Assembly: GCA_947498815.1 (NCBI GenBank)
Contig: CANMLU010000011.1
Span: forward strand, 62,001 to 126,000
Direction of reading: 5' to 3'
From: an uncultured Aquimarina sp.
GTDB lineage: Bacteria > Bacteroidota > Bacteroidia > Flavobacteriales > Flavobacteriaceae
DNA length: 64,000 nucleotides
Part shown: positions 7,977 through 17,680 of the stretch, piece by piece
How positions within the stretch are numbered: the first letter of the stretch is position 1
Layout of the letters: each line of letters opens with the position of its first letter
Position numbers and translations under genes: made by a program
The notes under the pieces: model-generated
Databases searched by the model: none
Told to the model about the DNA's origin: nothing
What the model saw: the letters and a program-made list of their open reading frames with translations, nothing else

Positions 7977-10238
7977 ATGAAAAAAATCACTTTGATATTG
8001 TTTTTAGGATTAAGTATTACCAATGTATGTGCCCAAAAATTTCACTTATCAAAAGAAACGGTTAATAATCCTTCTTTGTTGGATATAGAGATACCTGAAA
8101 TTGCAAAATCAATTCTTAAAAACTACACCGAAAAAGATAAAGAAACCTATTATGAAAATAAAATTGTTTTAGCGATTCTTTCTAATCAGTATTCTGATGC
8201 TTTGGTATCTATCGATAGTTTAAGAAAAATTTCGGATAACGAGTATCCTAAAGAAATCAAATTGAAATGTATTGAGTTTGATTTATATGCAAGAGCTTTA
8301 ATGTCGGGAACCTCATTTAGTAAAGGTTATGAAAATACTTTTAATGAGTTATATACAGTTTTACCAGAGGAAGCCAAACTCAGATTTTCAAGAAAGTTTG
8401 ATAAAAAGATAGAGGACAAAGAAAAGAAAATAGTTAAGTTTTTAGAAAAGCAAAAAGACAAAGATAGTATTGATCAAAATGATGCAATAAAATTGTCATC
8501 GCTATACTTGTCAAAGGTGATTATTGACAAATCTAAATCTATTGCTCTGTCTTTGGCGCAAAAGGAAGATGCTAAAAAATATCACATTCAAGATAGTATT
8601 TCTTTAACGATGAAAGATGGTGGCGTAGCAGCTTTGCGGATTGGAAGATCAAAAACAGATAACAAGCCAAAACCTACAATATTGATTTATAGCATATATC
8701 CTAGTGATAGTGGGATAAGAGATGATTTTTTAGTTAAACAGGCTGCATATTATGGCTATAATGGAGTAGTTGCCAGTACTCGAGGAAAACGTTTCAGTCC
8801 GGATGCAATAGAACCATTTGAACACGATGCCAAAGATGCTTATGAAATCATTAATTGGATCAGTAAGCAACCTTGGAGTGATGGTCAAATCGGTATGATG
8901 GGTGGCAGTTATGTCGGTTTCAGTCAATGGGCAGCCGCAAAAAATAAACCTTCAGCTTTAAAGACAATTGTACCCATGGTTTCTGTGGGTATCGGAGTAG
9001 ACTATCCTATGAATAATAATGTTTTTATGAGCTACATGCTTCAATGGATTAGGTTTGTTACAAATAATAAATATATTGATCTAAATGATTTTTCAGATGG
9101 TACAAAATGGAATACTGTTTTTTATGAGTGGTATAAAAGTGGAAAATCTTTTAGGGAATTAGATACTATCGAAGGACAATCAAACAAAGTTTTTCAACGT
9201 TGGTTAGATCATCCTGATTATGATAAATATTGGCAAGACATGGCCGTTAGTGAAGAAGATTTCGCAAAAATTGATATACCTATACTAACTACTACAGGAT
9301 ATTTTGATGCCGATCAGCGCGGGGCTATGCATTATATGAAGCAACACTTAAGAAGAAATAAAAAGGCCAATCATTATTTCGTTATTGGCCCTTATACACA
9401 TGGAGCCGGGGCCGGTCGATCATCAAAAAAAATAGGAAAATTCGTAGCCGATAGTATCGCTAAAAATGATATGACCGTACTGGCGTATCAATGGTTTGAT
9501 CACATTATGAAGGGAGCCAAAAAACCAAACCTTTTAAAGGATAGAATCAATTATCAGGTAATGGGAGCAAATACATGGAAACATAAGCCTACTCTAAAGT
9601 CCATGAATACAGATACTCTTACGTATTATCTTGATAATGTTCGTATTGGAAAGGATTATAAACTTACCAAGATAAAAAATGATGGTAAAGAATATGTGCG
9701 GCAGGAAATGGATTATTTGGATCGCACTGACAGTATAACCAATTGGAGTCATTGGGGACCAAGTATTCTTGAAGAACTTGAAATAAGAAATGATATCACA
9801 TTTACCACAGAACCTTTTGAAGAATCTTTTGATATAAACGGATCTTTTATAGCGGATTTGTATGTCGAAATTAATAAGAAAGATATGGATGTGTTAATGA
9901 AACTATATGAAGTTTTACCAGACGGGACCTATTTTCAATTATCTGATTTTCTCGGTAGAGCGAGTTATGCAAAAGATATGAAAAAAAGGCAGCTCTTGAT
10001 CCCGGGAAATAAGGAATATATTCCTGCACATAATACCTTTTTTGTAAGTAAGAGAATAAAAAAAGGAAGCCGATTAGTATTTCTGCTAGGAATAAAAAAG
10101 AGTCCCTTTTGGCAAATCAACTATGGTACAGGTAAAAATGTGAGTGATGAAACTATTGAAGATGGTAAAATGCCACTTCAAATTAAATGGTTTAGCGATA
10201 GTACAATTAAAATTCCTATAAGTAAGATACCTAAATAA
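7977..10238 (+). CDS. CocE/NonD (S15-type) hydrolase, secreted
   Basis: The start is ATG 7977, which gives a clean signal peptide (MKKITLILFLGLSITNVCAQ); the upstream TTG at 7944 would spoil it. After an alpha-helical region unique to this subgroup (about residues 30-190) comes an alpha/beta hydrolase core with the nucleophile in GGSYVG (Ser about 311). The Asp is in FDADQRG and the His probably in GPYTHGAG. A C-terminal jelly-roll domain typical of the X-Pro dipeptidyl peptidase/CocE family follows. The family cleaves acyl or peptidyl bonds; the true substrate is unknown. An M1 aminopeptidase follows in the same direction, suggesting a peptide-degrading role. Confidence 0.9.
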   Translation: MKKITLILFLGLSITNVCAQKFHLSKETVNNPSLLDIEIPEIAKSILKNYTEKDKETYYENKIVLAILSNQYSDALVSIDSLRKISDNEYPKEIKLKCIEFDLYARALMSGTSFSKGYENTFNELYTVLPEEAKLRFSRKFDKKIEDKEKKIVKFLEKQKDKDSIDQNDAIKLSSLYLSKVIIDKSKSIALSLAQKEDAKKYHIQDSISLTMKDGGVAALRIGRSKTDNKPKPTILIYSIYPSDSGIRDDFLVKQAAYYGYNGVVASTRGKRFSPDAIEPFEHDAKDAYEIINWISKQPWSDGQIGMMGGSYVGFSQWAAAKNKPSALKTIVPMVSVGIGVDYPMNNNVFMSYMLQWIRFVTNNKYIDLNDFSDGTKWNTVFYEWYKSGKSFRELDTIEGQSNKVFQRWLDHPDYDKYWQDMAVSEEDFAKIDIPILTTTGYFDADQRGAMHYMKQHLRRNKKANHYFVIGPYTHGAGAGRSSKKIGKFVADSIAKNDMTVLAYQWFDHIMKGAKKPNLLKDRINYQVMGANTWKHKPTLKSMNTDTLTYYLDNVRIGKDYKLTKIKNDGKEYVRQEMDYLDRTDSITNWSHWGPSILEELEIRNDITFTTEPFEESFDINGSFIADLYVEINKKDMDVLMKLYEVLPDGTYFQLSDFLGRASYAKDMKKRQLLIPGNKEYIPAHNTFFVSKRIKKGSRLVFLLGIKKSPFWQINYGTGKNVSDETIEDGKMPLQIKWFSDSTIKIPISKIPK

Positions 10239-10252
10239 AGACGCTGTTATTT

Positions 10253-10303
10253 AAATGTTCTGTCACATTAATAACCTAAAATCGTTATTTTGGCAGAACA
10301 TTT
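10253..10303. promoter_or_regulatory. Nested inverted repeats upstream of the M1 aminopeptidase
   Basis: An outer perfect 10-base inverted repeat (AAATGTTCTG at 10253-10262, CAGAACATTT at 10294-10303) encloses an inner one (AATAAC at 10270-10275, GTTATT at 10284-10289). It ends 5 bases before the aminopeptidase start and begins 14 bases after the hydrolase stop, with no T-run. It could be a protein-binding site or a structured leader. Confidence 0.45.
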
Positions 10304-10308
10304 GATTT

Positions 10309-12402
10309 ATGAGTACTATGAAATCTATTATCATCCTTTTTGCAATGCTTTTGTCCTTTGTTGGAAATACTCAACAAAAAGATGTTGTTGATTTTCTAAC
10401 AGGTCAAATAGATATTTCGATAGATCCCAAGGCGAAAGGAGTAGAGGGAAAAGTGACGTACACGTTTAAAATACGTAAGCCTACAAAGTCAATATTTGTA
10501 GATGCCCAAAAGATGCAAATTAAGAATGTTGTATTAGATGGAAAGAAATCTGATTTTAAATATGATGATAAGAAAATTATTGTCAGTTCAGATTTTAAAA
10601 CAGATTCAAATCATAGTGTGGTTATTGAATATACTGCATCACCAAAAAAAGCAATGTATTTTGTAAAGGATTACCAAGACAATGATCAGATATGGACACA
10701 GGGGCAAGGAAAGTATACCTCAAATTGGTTACCAAGTTTTGATGATATGAATGAAAAGGTTGAATTTGATTTGACTACGACCTTTACAAAGGGATATGAG
10801 GTTATTGCTAATGGGAAACTAGTAAATGCGGAGCATGTTAACGATTCTTTACAACGCTGGAAATATGACATGCAACACCCTATGAGTAGTTATCTGCTAG
10901 CTTTGGCAATCGGTAAATATGAGAAAGTTGTAGAAACTTCGGCAGAAGGTATACCTCTTGAGATGTATTATTATCCAGAAGATAAGACCAAATTTGAGTC
11001 TACGTATATGCATAGTAAGCAAATGTTTGATTTCCTTGAAAAAGAAATAGGATTTGCATACCCATGGCAGAATTATAAACAAGTACCGGTCAAAGACTTT
11101 TTGTATGCAGGTATGGAAAATACAGGTACCACTATATTTTCTGATGCCTTTGTAATCGACGAAACTGCATATGTAGATAGAAATTATATTAGTGTGAATG
11201 CCCATGAATTAGCACATCAATGGTTTGGGGATTTAGTTACAGCTACCAAAGGTACCCATCATTGGTTACAGGAAGGTTTTGCGACCTACTATGCTTTACT
11301 GGCAGAAAAGGAAATCTTTGGCAAAGAATATTTCTTGTATAAACTATACGAGAGTGCAGAACAACTTACTGAATTATCCAAAACACCAAAAGCTACTTCA
11401 TTGTTGGATCCCAAGGCTAGTTCTCTTACATTTTATCGACGAGGAGCATGGGCAATCCACGCCCTTAGAGATTTAATAGGGGATACAAGTTTTAAAATTA
11501 CCATTCACAACTTTTTGGAAAAATATAAATTTAAAAATGCGAGCACCACTGATTTTTTTAATGTAGCAGAGGAAGTAACAAGTAAAGATCTAACTGCATT
11601 TAAACAGTTATGGTTTGAAAATGTAAAATTTCCGTCACAAGAAGCCTTAAATATTCTCACTAAATCCGAATTTATTAAAGAATATCTAAGTCTTGCACAA
11701 GAACGCACACAACCTATGGCAGGAAAATGGAATGCTTTGGCAGGAGCCTTAAAGTTTCCGGTAAATGATTATTTGGGACAAGAGGCTGTTTATCAATTAG
11801 AAGGGAATACCTCTCCAGAGGCTATAGCCATATATGACCAAGCCTTTGAGACTAATAATATTTTAGTCCGACAGACCATTGCCAATACTGTTAGTACTAT
11901 TCCGCAAGAATTAAAAGTACAATATGAATCATTGTTGCAAGACGCTTCATATGCTACCATAGAACCGGCTTTATATCATTTATGGGCCAATTTTCCTAAA
12001 AGCAGGAAGGAGTATTTGGATACTACCAAAGAGATCATTGGTTTTAATGATAAGAATGTACGCATATTGTGGTTGGTTTTATCGTTAAGCACAAAGGATT
12101 ATCGCACTCAGGAACATCAACAGTTTTATAACGAATTATCAGGATATACATCTTCAAATTATCATTTCAGTACTCGAGAGAATGCATTTACTTATTTAGA
12201 AAGTTTAGGAGCTTTTAACGACCAATCGTTAAAGGATCTTGTCGAGGGTTCGGTTCATCATAATTGGCGTTTTAGGAACTCTTGCAGAAAAATTCTTGAT
12301 AAATTACTTATTGATGAAAAATATAAAAAGAAATACGTAGTTTTAAAGAACAGTTTACCAAAAGATCAACACGATTTTTTAGCAAAAAAGTTAACCCCAT
12401 AA
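10309..12402 (+). CDS. M1 family zinc aminopeptidase, exported
   Basis: The enzyme removes N-terminal residues from peptides. The signal peptide MKSIIILFAMLLSFVGNTQ follows a possible upstream ATG (10309), with a second ATG at 10318. The beta-sandwich N-domain is followed by the substrate-anchoring GMEN motif (268-271), the zinc motif HELAH (299-303) and the third ligand Glu322 in QEGFATYYALLAE. A Tyr for transition-state stabilisation is probably in LTFYRRGAWA. The C-terminal alpha-helical domain extends to residue 697. The two patatin genes follow with gaps of 7 and 2 bases, so all three are probably co-transcribed. Confidence 0.94.
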   Translation: MSTMKSIIILFAMLLSFVGNTQQKDVVDFLTGQIDISIDPKAKGVEGKVTYTFKIRKPTKSIFVDAQKMQIKNVVLDGKKSDFKYDDKKIIVSSDFKTDSNHSVVIEYTASPKKAMYFVKDYQDNDQIWTQGQGKYTSNWLPSFDDMNEKVEFDLTTTFTKGYEVIANGKLVNAEHVNDSLQRWKYDMQHPMSSYLLALAIGKYEKVVETSAEGIPLEMYYYPEDKTKFESTYMHSKQMFDFLEKEIGFAYPWQNYKQVPVKDFLYAGMENTGTTIFSDAFVIDETAYVDRNYISVNAHELAHQWFGDLVTATKGTHHWLQEGFATYYALLAEKEIFGKEYFLYKLYESAEQLTELSKTPKATSLLDPKASSLTFYRRGAWAIHALRDLIGDTSFKITIHNFLEKYKFKNASTTDFFNVAEEVTSKDLTAFKQLWFENVKFPSQEALNILTKSEFIKEYLSLAQERTQPMAGKWNALAGALKFPVNDYLGQEAVYQLEGNTSPEAIAIYDQAFETNNILVRQTIANTVSTIPQELKVQYESLLQDASYATIEPALYHLWANFPKSRKEYLDTTKEIIGFNDKNVRILWLVLSLSTKDYRTQEHQQFYNELSGYTSSNYHFSTRENAFTYLESLGAFNDQSLKDLVEGSVHHNWRFRNSCRKILDKLLIDEKYKKKYVVLKNSLPKDQHDFLAKKLTP

Positions 12403-12409
12403 TAAGAAT

Positions 12410-13303
12410 ATGCGTGCATTAGTAATTTCCGGAGGAGGTAGCAAAGGAGCTTTTGCTGGAGGCGTTGCGCAACATTTGATTCAGGATTTAGGTAGGAAAT
12501 ATGACCTGTTTATAGGTACATCAACAGGAAGTCTCTTAGTATCTCATTTGGCACTGTCCAAAATCAAAGAGATCAAAGAATTTTATACTTCAGTTAATCA
12601 AACTTCTATATTTAGAAATTGCCCTTTCATCATTAAAAAGAAAAGGGGATATAACAGTATAAGTATCAATCATTTTAATGTTTTATTTAATTTATTAAAA
12701 GGAAGAAAATCTTTTGGTGATAGTAGAAATCTTCGTGATCTTATTGCTACAGCAATTTCAAGAGAAGACTTTGACACAATTCGATCAAAAGAGAGTGATG
12801 TTGTTGTTACGGTTACAAACCTTTCTACCAATGAAGTGGAATATAAATCGATAAAAGAGTGTTCCTTTGAGGATTTCTTGGATTGGATTTGGATATCCTG
12901 TAATTATCCTCCTTTTATGAGTTTGGTTAAAAAAAACTCTTGCGAATATGTAGACGGAGGTTTGGCATCAATGGTACCTATTAAAGAAGCAATAAGAAGA
13001 GGAGCGAAAGAATTGGATGTGATTGTTTTGGAGACCGAGGTAAATCATCTTAATCGTATGCCAACCAGAAACCCATTTTCTTTGATTACAAGTATGGTAG
13101 ATTTTATGATGGATCAGATAGAAAATCAAAATATCCAGATTGGGAAATTTAAGGCAAAAGAACAAGGGATTGCCATGGATTTGTATTATACTCCAACAGT
13201 TCTTACGACAAATTCTTTAATTTTTGATAAACAAAAGATGACAGAATGGTGGGCAAAAGGGTATAAATTTGCGCAACAAAAAAATAGTTCCAATCGATTA
13301 TAA
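12410..13303 (+). CDS. Patatin-like phospholipase, copy 1
   Basis: This is a 297-residue serine lipase of the patatin family with a Ser-Asp dyad. The oxyanion loop is SGGGSKGAFAGG (residues 7-18), the nucleophile is Ser38 in GTSTG, and the catalytic Asp is Asp182 in VDGG. There is no signal peptide, so it is cytosolic or peripheral; patatins usually hydrolyse acyl chains of phospholipids or acylated proteins. It is tandemly duplicated: 44 of the first 60 residues match the next gene. The start ATG follows the aminopeptidase stop by 7 bases. Confidence 0.93.
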   Translation: MRALVISGGGSKGAFAGGVAQHLIQDLGRKYDLFIGTSTGSLLVSHLALSKIKEIKEFYTSVNQTSIFRNCPFIIKKKRGYNSISINHFNVLFNLLKGRKSFGDSRNLRDLIATAISREDFDTIRSKESDVVVTVTNLSTNEVEYKSIKECSFEDFLDWIWISCNYPPFMSLVKKNSCEYVDGGLASMVPIKEAIRRGAKELDVIVLETEVNHLNRMPTRNPFSLITSMVDFMMDQIENQNIQIGKFKAKEQGIAMDLYYTPTVLTTNSLIFDKQKMTEWWAKGYKFAQQKNSSNRL

Positions 13304-13305
13304 AT

Positions 13306-14229
13306 ATGAGAGCATTAGTAATTTCAGGAGGAGGTAGTAAAGGAGCTTATGCAGGAGGCGTTGCCCAATATTTAATACAAGAACAAGGTAGAAAGTACGA
13401 CCTTTTTTTAGGAACCTCTACAGGGAGTTTGCTAATACCACAATTGGCTTTGGGTAATATAGACAAAACTTATGACATCTATACAAATGTTAATCAACAT
13501 ACCATTTTTAATGTCAATCCATTTGTAGTACGTCGAAAAGGAAATAGGGAGTTCGTTTCTGTTAATTTCTTTTCTTCCCTAATGCAATTTATTAAAAAGA
13601 AGCGCACATTTGGAGAGAGTAAAAACTTAAGAAGAGCCATTCGCAGAAATTTCTCTGAAGCCGAGTTCCGGCTTGCACGAAGAAAAGTTGAAGATGTTGT
13701 TGTAACCGTATCGAATCTCACAAAAAGTAGAACAGAGTATAAGTCGATTAATGATTTTTCTTATGAAGATTTTTGTGATTGGATTTGGATATCATGCAAT
13801 TATGTTCCTTTTATGAGCTTGGTCACAAAAGAAGGATGCGAATATGCCGATGGGGGATTTGGTTGTATGGTACCTATTCGAGAAGCTATTCGGCGCGGAG
13901 CAACAGAAATAGATGCGATTATACTAGAATCGGAGAATATGGAGCATAATAAGATATTGGGTAAAAATCCGTTTTCCCTTATGGTAAACCTATTTGGTTA
14001 TATGTTGGATCAGGTTGAGGGCCATGATACTGTCGTGGGAAAGCTGGCCGCTATTAATAAAGATGTTTCTCTAAACCTGTATTATACTCCATCTAAGCTT
14101 ACAGAAAACTCTTTGGTTTTTGATAAAAAATTGATGAGCCAATGGTGGCGTCAAGGATTTGAATATGCTGCTCAAAAAGCCAAACTTGCCGAAGAAAATA
14201 AACTAAAAGATATTGATTTGGCAGGGTAG
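13306..14229 (+). CDS. Patatin-like phospholipase, copy 2
   Basis: This 307-residue paralogue of the preceding gene starts only 2 bases after its stop. All catalytic elements are kept at the same positions: SGGGSKGAYAGG loop, Ser38 in GTSTG, Asp182 in ADGG. The C-terminus is longer and ends in a charged helix (KAKLAEENKLKDIDLAG). Both copies look functional, so they have presumably diverged in substrate or in partner. It is the last gene of the 10309-14229 unit and converges on the minus-strand gene at 14247. Confidence 0.93.
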   Translation: MRALVISGGGSKGAYAGGVAQYLIQEQGRKYDLFLGTSTGSLLIPQLALGNIDKTYDIYTNVNQHTIFNVNPFVVRRKGNREFVSVNFFSSLMQFIKKKRTFGESKNLRRAIRRNFSEAEFRLARRKVEDVVVTVSNLTKSRTEYKSINDFSYEDFCDWIWISCNYVPFMSLVTKEGCEYADGGFGCMVPIREAIRRGATEIDAIILESENMEHNKILGKNPFSLMVNLFGYMLDQVEGHDTVVGKLAAINKDVSLNLYYTPSKLTENSLVFDKKLMSQWWRQGFEYAAQKAKLAEENKLKDIDLAG

Positions 14230-14246
14230 TGCACCTTTTTTGTCAA

Positions 14247-14765
14247 CTAGAACATCTCACTCACCTCGGCTTTTATGGCCGCCAATGCAGCATCACTGGG
14301 AGCACCTTTTTCAATAATCGAAGTGAGAATTATTTCTCTCATTTTATCTGCAGAATCGACATCTTCTTTCATAGTGGCTTTGCGAATTAAACCAATGGTT
14401 GCATTTTTTGCGGCAATCACCGTATTCCAGCATTCATCAGAGACATATATTTGCTGCGTAAGATTATGCTCAAATTCTTGATCTATAGTATGTATTAGTA
14501 ATGATTCATAGTTTTTTTTATCTTCTGCTACAGGTGCCATTCTGGTTAATAATTTACCTGGTGAAATTCTTTCCAAAAACAGAGCAATACGCTCATAAGC
14601 CTGTAATCTTATCGGGAACGATTGTTTTTGATGCTCTCTATGCAAAAGATACCTACGCCGTCTTTCTTCATTTGAGGTATGAAGTTTAAAAAAGTAAAAA
14701 GCAATAAACGTAATTAATGCTGCAGGAATTAACGAAATAAGTAAAGGTATAATTTCAAAGTTCAT
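14247..14765 (-). CDS. Membrane-anchored hypothetical protein (DUF7935-like)
   Basis: The 172-residue protein has one N-terminal membrane helix (residues 5-27) followed by a basic stretch (EERRRRYLLHREHQK) and a cytosolic helical domain. FPIRLQAYERIALFLERISP is a segment I associate with a conserved Flavobacteriia family of unknown function, which I believe is DUF7935; that label is from memory. It is the last gene of a minus-strand run from 18211 and lies 19 bases after the GltS-like gene. Confidence 0.7.
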   Translation of the reverse strand: MNFEIIPLLISLIPAALITFIAFYFFKLHTSNEERRRRYLLHREHQKQSFPIRLQAYERIALFLERISPGKLLTRMAPVAEDKKNYESLLIHTIDQEFEHNLTQQIYVSDECWNTVIAAKNATIGLIRKATMKEDVDSADKMREIILTSIIEKGAPSDAALAAIKAEVSEMF

Positions 14766-14784
14766 TTCTTAAATATAAAAAGTG

Positions 14785-16368
14785 TTATTTGTGTTCTGCT
14801 GAGTTTTCTTTCTTATAAGCTCCACCAAGATACGTACAATCTTTCAAATCTTGTGCACAAGTATATTCAATAGGTGTTTTGGTATATTGAAAAGATTCTT
14901 CTAGGGTTTTTGTAAGCTCTCCGTCATCAACATTAAGATCAACATCTTGCATTGTAAATTGACAAGGATGTTCATATCCAGATGCGTGTGTAATTTCAAT
15001 AAATTCTTTTCTAAACGTTTTGAAGTATTGGGCAAGGCGATCCGATTTAATAGGGATATTAATTCCATTTTGCAACCACTTATTTTGTGTAGCTACACCA
15101 CTTGGACAACGATTTGTATGGCATATTTGTGCCTGGATACAACCAATACTCATCATGGCTTCGCGAGCAACATTAATACAATCCACACCCATTGCAAATG
15201 CCATGGCTGCTTTGGCTGGAAACCCCAGTTTTCCGCTACCAATAAATACAACTCTATCGGTAAGCTTATGTTTTTGGAAAATTTTATAAATGGCTGTAAA
15301 ACCATATATCCATGGTAATGATACGTGATCTGCAAAACTTGGAGGTGCAGCACCTGTACCGCCTTCACCACCATCAATAGTTATAAAATCAGGACCTCTA
15401 TTTGTCTTTACCATTAATTCTGCAAGGAGTTCCCATTGTTCGGTTTTGCCAATGGCAGCTTTGATTCCAACGGGCAGTCCAGTTTCCTCGGCTATATCTT
15501 CAATAAGCTGAAGTAATTCCTGTACGTTTGAGAATGCTTTATGTGATGATGGGGATAATACATCTTTCCCAACTTCGACACCTCTTATTTTTGCAATTTC
15601 AGGAGTGATTTTTGCACCAGGAAGTACACCTCCTTTCCCAGGTTTGGCACCTTGAGACAATTTGATTTCAATAGCCCTGATAAATGGGTTTTTTTCTACT
15701 AATTCTTTCATTTTTTGCATAGAAAAATTACCATCTTCACTTCGCACACCAAAATAACCAGTTCCAAAATGAAAAATTACATCGCCACCATTACTATGGT
15801 ACGGAGATAATCCCCCTTCGCCAGTATTGTGATAGGCATTCGATTTTTGAATTCCAATATTAAGAGATTCTACTGCTCTGGCTGATAAAGAACCAAAACT
15901 CATAGCCGAAATATTAATCACCGACCCTGGGCGATAAGGTTTTTTACGCTGATTATAGATTCCCATTACTTTTGCACAAGGAAGAAATGTTTTATCTTCC
16001 TTATTGGGATGATTTTTGTCCATTTTAAATGGAATCATACAATTTTTTACAAAAATATGCTGATGAACATAAATATCACGATCAGTCCCAAAACCTTCGT
16101 AATTATTTTCGTTTTTGGAAGACGCATATACCCATCCTCTTTCGATTCTGTTAAAAGGAAGTTCCTCTCTGTTATTTGCCACAAAGTATTGCCGCATTTC
16201 TGGACCAATACTCTCTAGCATATAGCGTAAATGGCCAATAATCGGAAAGTTATGTTTGATAGTATGTTTCTTGTTAAAAAATACATCCCGAATTGCAATT
16301 AATGCTAACCCGATAATAATCCAGATCCACCAGGATATTGAACCCAAAAAACTAAGTACACTTTCCAT
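14785..16368 (-). CDS. FMN-binding glutamate-synthase-like protein
   Basis: The 527-residue protein has an N-terminal membrane helix (about residues 9-27) and a GOGAT synthase domain. Recognisable parts are the FMN-site segment ITIDGGEGGTGAAP, the substrate-site FGSLSARAVESLN, and a cysteine cluster C-x5-C-x4-C (CIQAQICHTNRC), which in GltB binds a 3Fe-4S centre. It lacks the glutaminase and C-terminal GXGXG domains of full GltB, so it is the stand-alone 'GltB-like' oxidoreductase common in Bacteroidota. Its true substrate is unknown. It is in an operon with the M20 amidohydrolase, 14 bases downstream of it. Confidence 0.9.
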   Translation of the reverse strand: MESVLSFLGSISWWIWIIIGLALIAIRDVFFNKKHTIKHNFPIIGHLRYMLESIGPEMRQYFVANNREELPFNRIERGWVYASSKNENNYEGFGTDRDIYVHQHIFVKNCMIPFKMDKNHPNKEDKTFLPCAKVMGIYNQRKKPYRPGSVINISAMSFGSLSARAVESLNIGIQKSNAYHNTGEGGLSPYHSNGGDVIFHFGTGYFGVRSEDGNFSMQKMKELVEKNPFIRAIEIKLSQGAKPGKGGVLPGAKITPEIAKIRGVEVGKDVLSPSSHKAFSNVQELLQLIEDIAEETGLPVGIKAAIGKTEQWELLAELMVKTNRGPDFITIDGGEGGTGAAPPSFADHVSLPWIYGFTAIYKIFQKHKLTDRVVFIGSGKLGFPAKAAMAFAMGVDCINVAREAMMSIGCIQAQICHTNRCPSGVATQNKWLQNGINIPIKSDRLAQYFKTFRKEFIEITHASGYEHPCQFTMQDVDLNVDDGELTKTLEESFQYTKTPIEYTCAQDLKDCTYLGGAYKKENSAEHK

Positions 16369-16382
16369 TGTATTGTAATCTA

Positions 16383-17675
16383 TTATTGTGCGTTAAGGTA
16401 ATCGAGGGTTAATTGTGACATTACTTTCACACCTAGCAACAAACCGCTTTCGTCTATATAAAAATCTGGAGTATGATGTGATGCAGCTTTTTCTGTTTTT
16501 GGTGATTTACCTCCCAAGAAGAAATAAAACCCAGGCACTACTTCTTGAAAATAAGAAAAATCCTCACCACCAGTTGTTGCCTTGGATAAAATTACATTAT
16601 CTTTTCCTGCTATACCTTGAATAGTAGGTAACATTTTCTTGACAAGAGCTGGATCATTAAAGGTAATTGACGTATTATTTTGAAAATCAATAGTGGCTTC
16701 ACCACCATATGTTTTGGCAATAGAAGGAACCATTTCCTTCATTCTGCGAATAATTAACTCCCTCATTTTAGGATCCAACGTTCTCACAGTTCCAATTAAC
16801 TCTGCACTTTCTGGTATGATATTAAATCTCACGCCGCTTGTAATTTTACCAACAGTAATCACTGCAGCCTCGTTTACCAAGGGCGCTTCTCTACTAATAA
16901 TGGTTTGAAGACCATCAATTATTTTGGCAGATATTAAGATTGGATCAACCCCGGTCCATGGCGCAGATCCATGTGTTTGTTTTCCTTTTACGTTAATAAC
17001 AAAACGTTCTACAGCCGCCATTGTACCTCCGGGTTTATATCTGATTTTTCCTACTTCGGTTCCCGAATTAATGTGCAAACCAAAGATGGCATCCACATCA
17101 GGGTTTTTTAAGACTCCTTCTTTAATCATTAATTTGGCACCTCCTTCTTCACCTGGTGGCGGGCCTTCTTCTGCAGGTTGAAAGATAAATTTTACGGTAC
17201 CTTTTACTTTATCTTTATGTTTTGTAAGTATTTCTGCAACTCCCATTAAAATGGCAGTATGCGTATCATGACCACAGGCATGACTTACTCCAACCTCGGT
17301 ATCCAAGAAAGTTGTCTTTACTTTGGATTTAAAAGGTACATCGGCTCTTTCGGTTACCGGTAAGGCGTCAATATCTGCTCTAAGAGCTACTGTCTTTCCT
17401 GGCTTATCTCCTTTTAAGATAGCAACAACTCCTGTTTTGGCAACATTTTCAGTTACTTGAAGTCCAAGACCTTTAAGATGTTTTGCTATTTTTTTTGCAG
17501 TTTCAAATTCTCTATTGGAAAGTTCCGGGTTTTGATGAAAGTCTCTTCTCCAATTGATTACTTTGGCTTCTAGCTCTTCGGCCATGGTATTAATTTCAGG
17601 ATGTATTTGCTGTGCTTGGATAGTACAAAAGACAAATAAAAAAAGAAATAAGAGTGATTGTGTGTTTGAGTTCAT
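16383..17675 (-). CDS. M20 family amidohydrolase (hippurate/IAA-amidohydrolase type), exported
   Basis: The 430-residue protein has a signal peptide (MNSNTQSLLFLFLFVFCTIQAQ). The catalytic domain carries RADIDALPV and the metal ligands in HACGHDTHTA, the catalytic/ligand EE in QPAEEGPP, a dimerisation lid domain (about 205-320) and a final metal His in ASHHTPDF. Family members hydrolyse N-acyl amino acids or related amides. The gene lies 5 bases after the DsrE-like gene and 14 bases before the GltS-like gene, so transcription is probably joint. Confidence 0.92.
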   Translation of the reverse strand: MNSNTQSLLFLFLFVFCTIQAQQIHPEINTMAEELEAKVINWRRDFHQNPELSNREFETAKKIAKHLKGLGLQVTENVAKTGVVAILKGDKPGKTVALRADIDALPVTERADVPFKSKVKTTFLDTEVGVSHACGHDTHTAILMGVAEILTKHKDKVKGTVKFIFQPAEEGPPPGEEGGAKLMIKEGVLKNPDVDAIFGLHINSGTEVGKIRYKPGGTMAAVERFVINVKGKQTHGSAPWTGVDPILISAKIIDGLQTIISREAPLVNEAAVITVGKITSGVRFNIIPESAELIGTVRTLDPKMRELIIRRMKEMVPSIAKTYGGEATIDFQNNTSITFNDPALVKKMLPTIQGIAGKDNVILSKATTGGEDFSYFQEVVPGFYFFLGGKSPKTEKAASHHTPDFYIDESGLLLGVKVMSQLTLDYLNAQ

Positions 17676-17680
17676 TAGGT

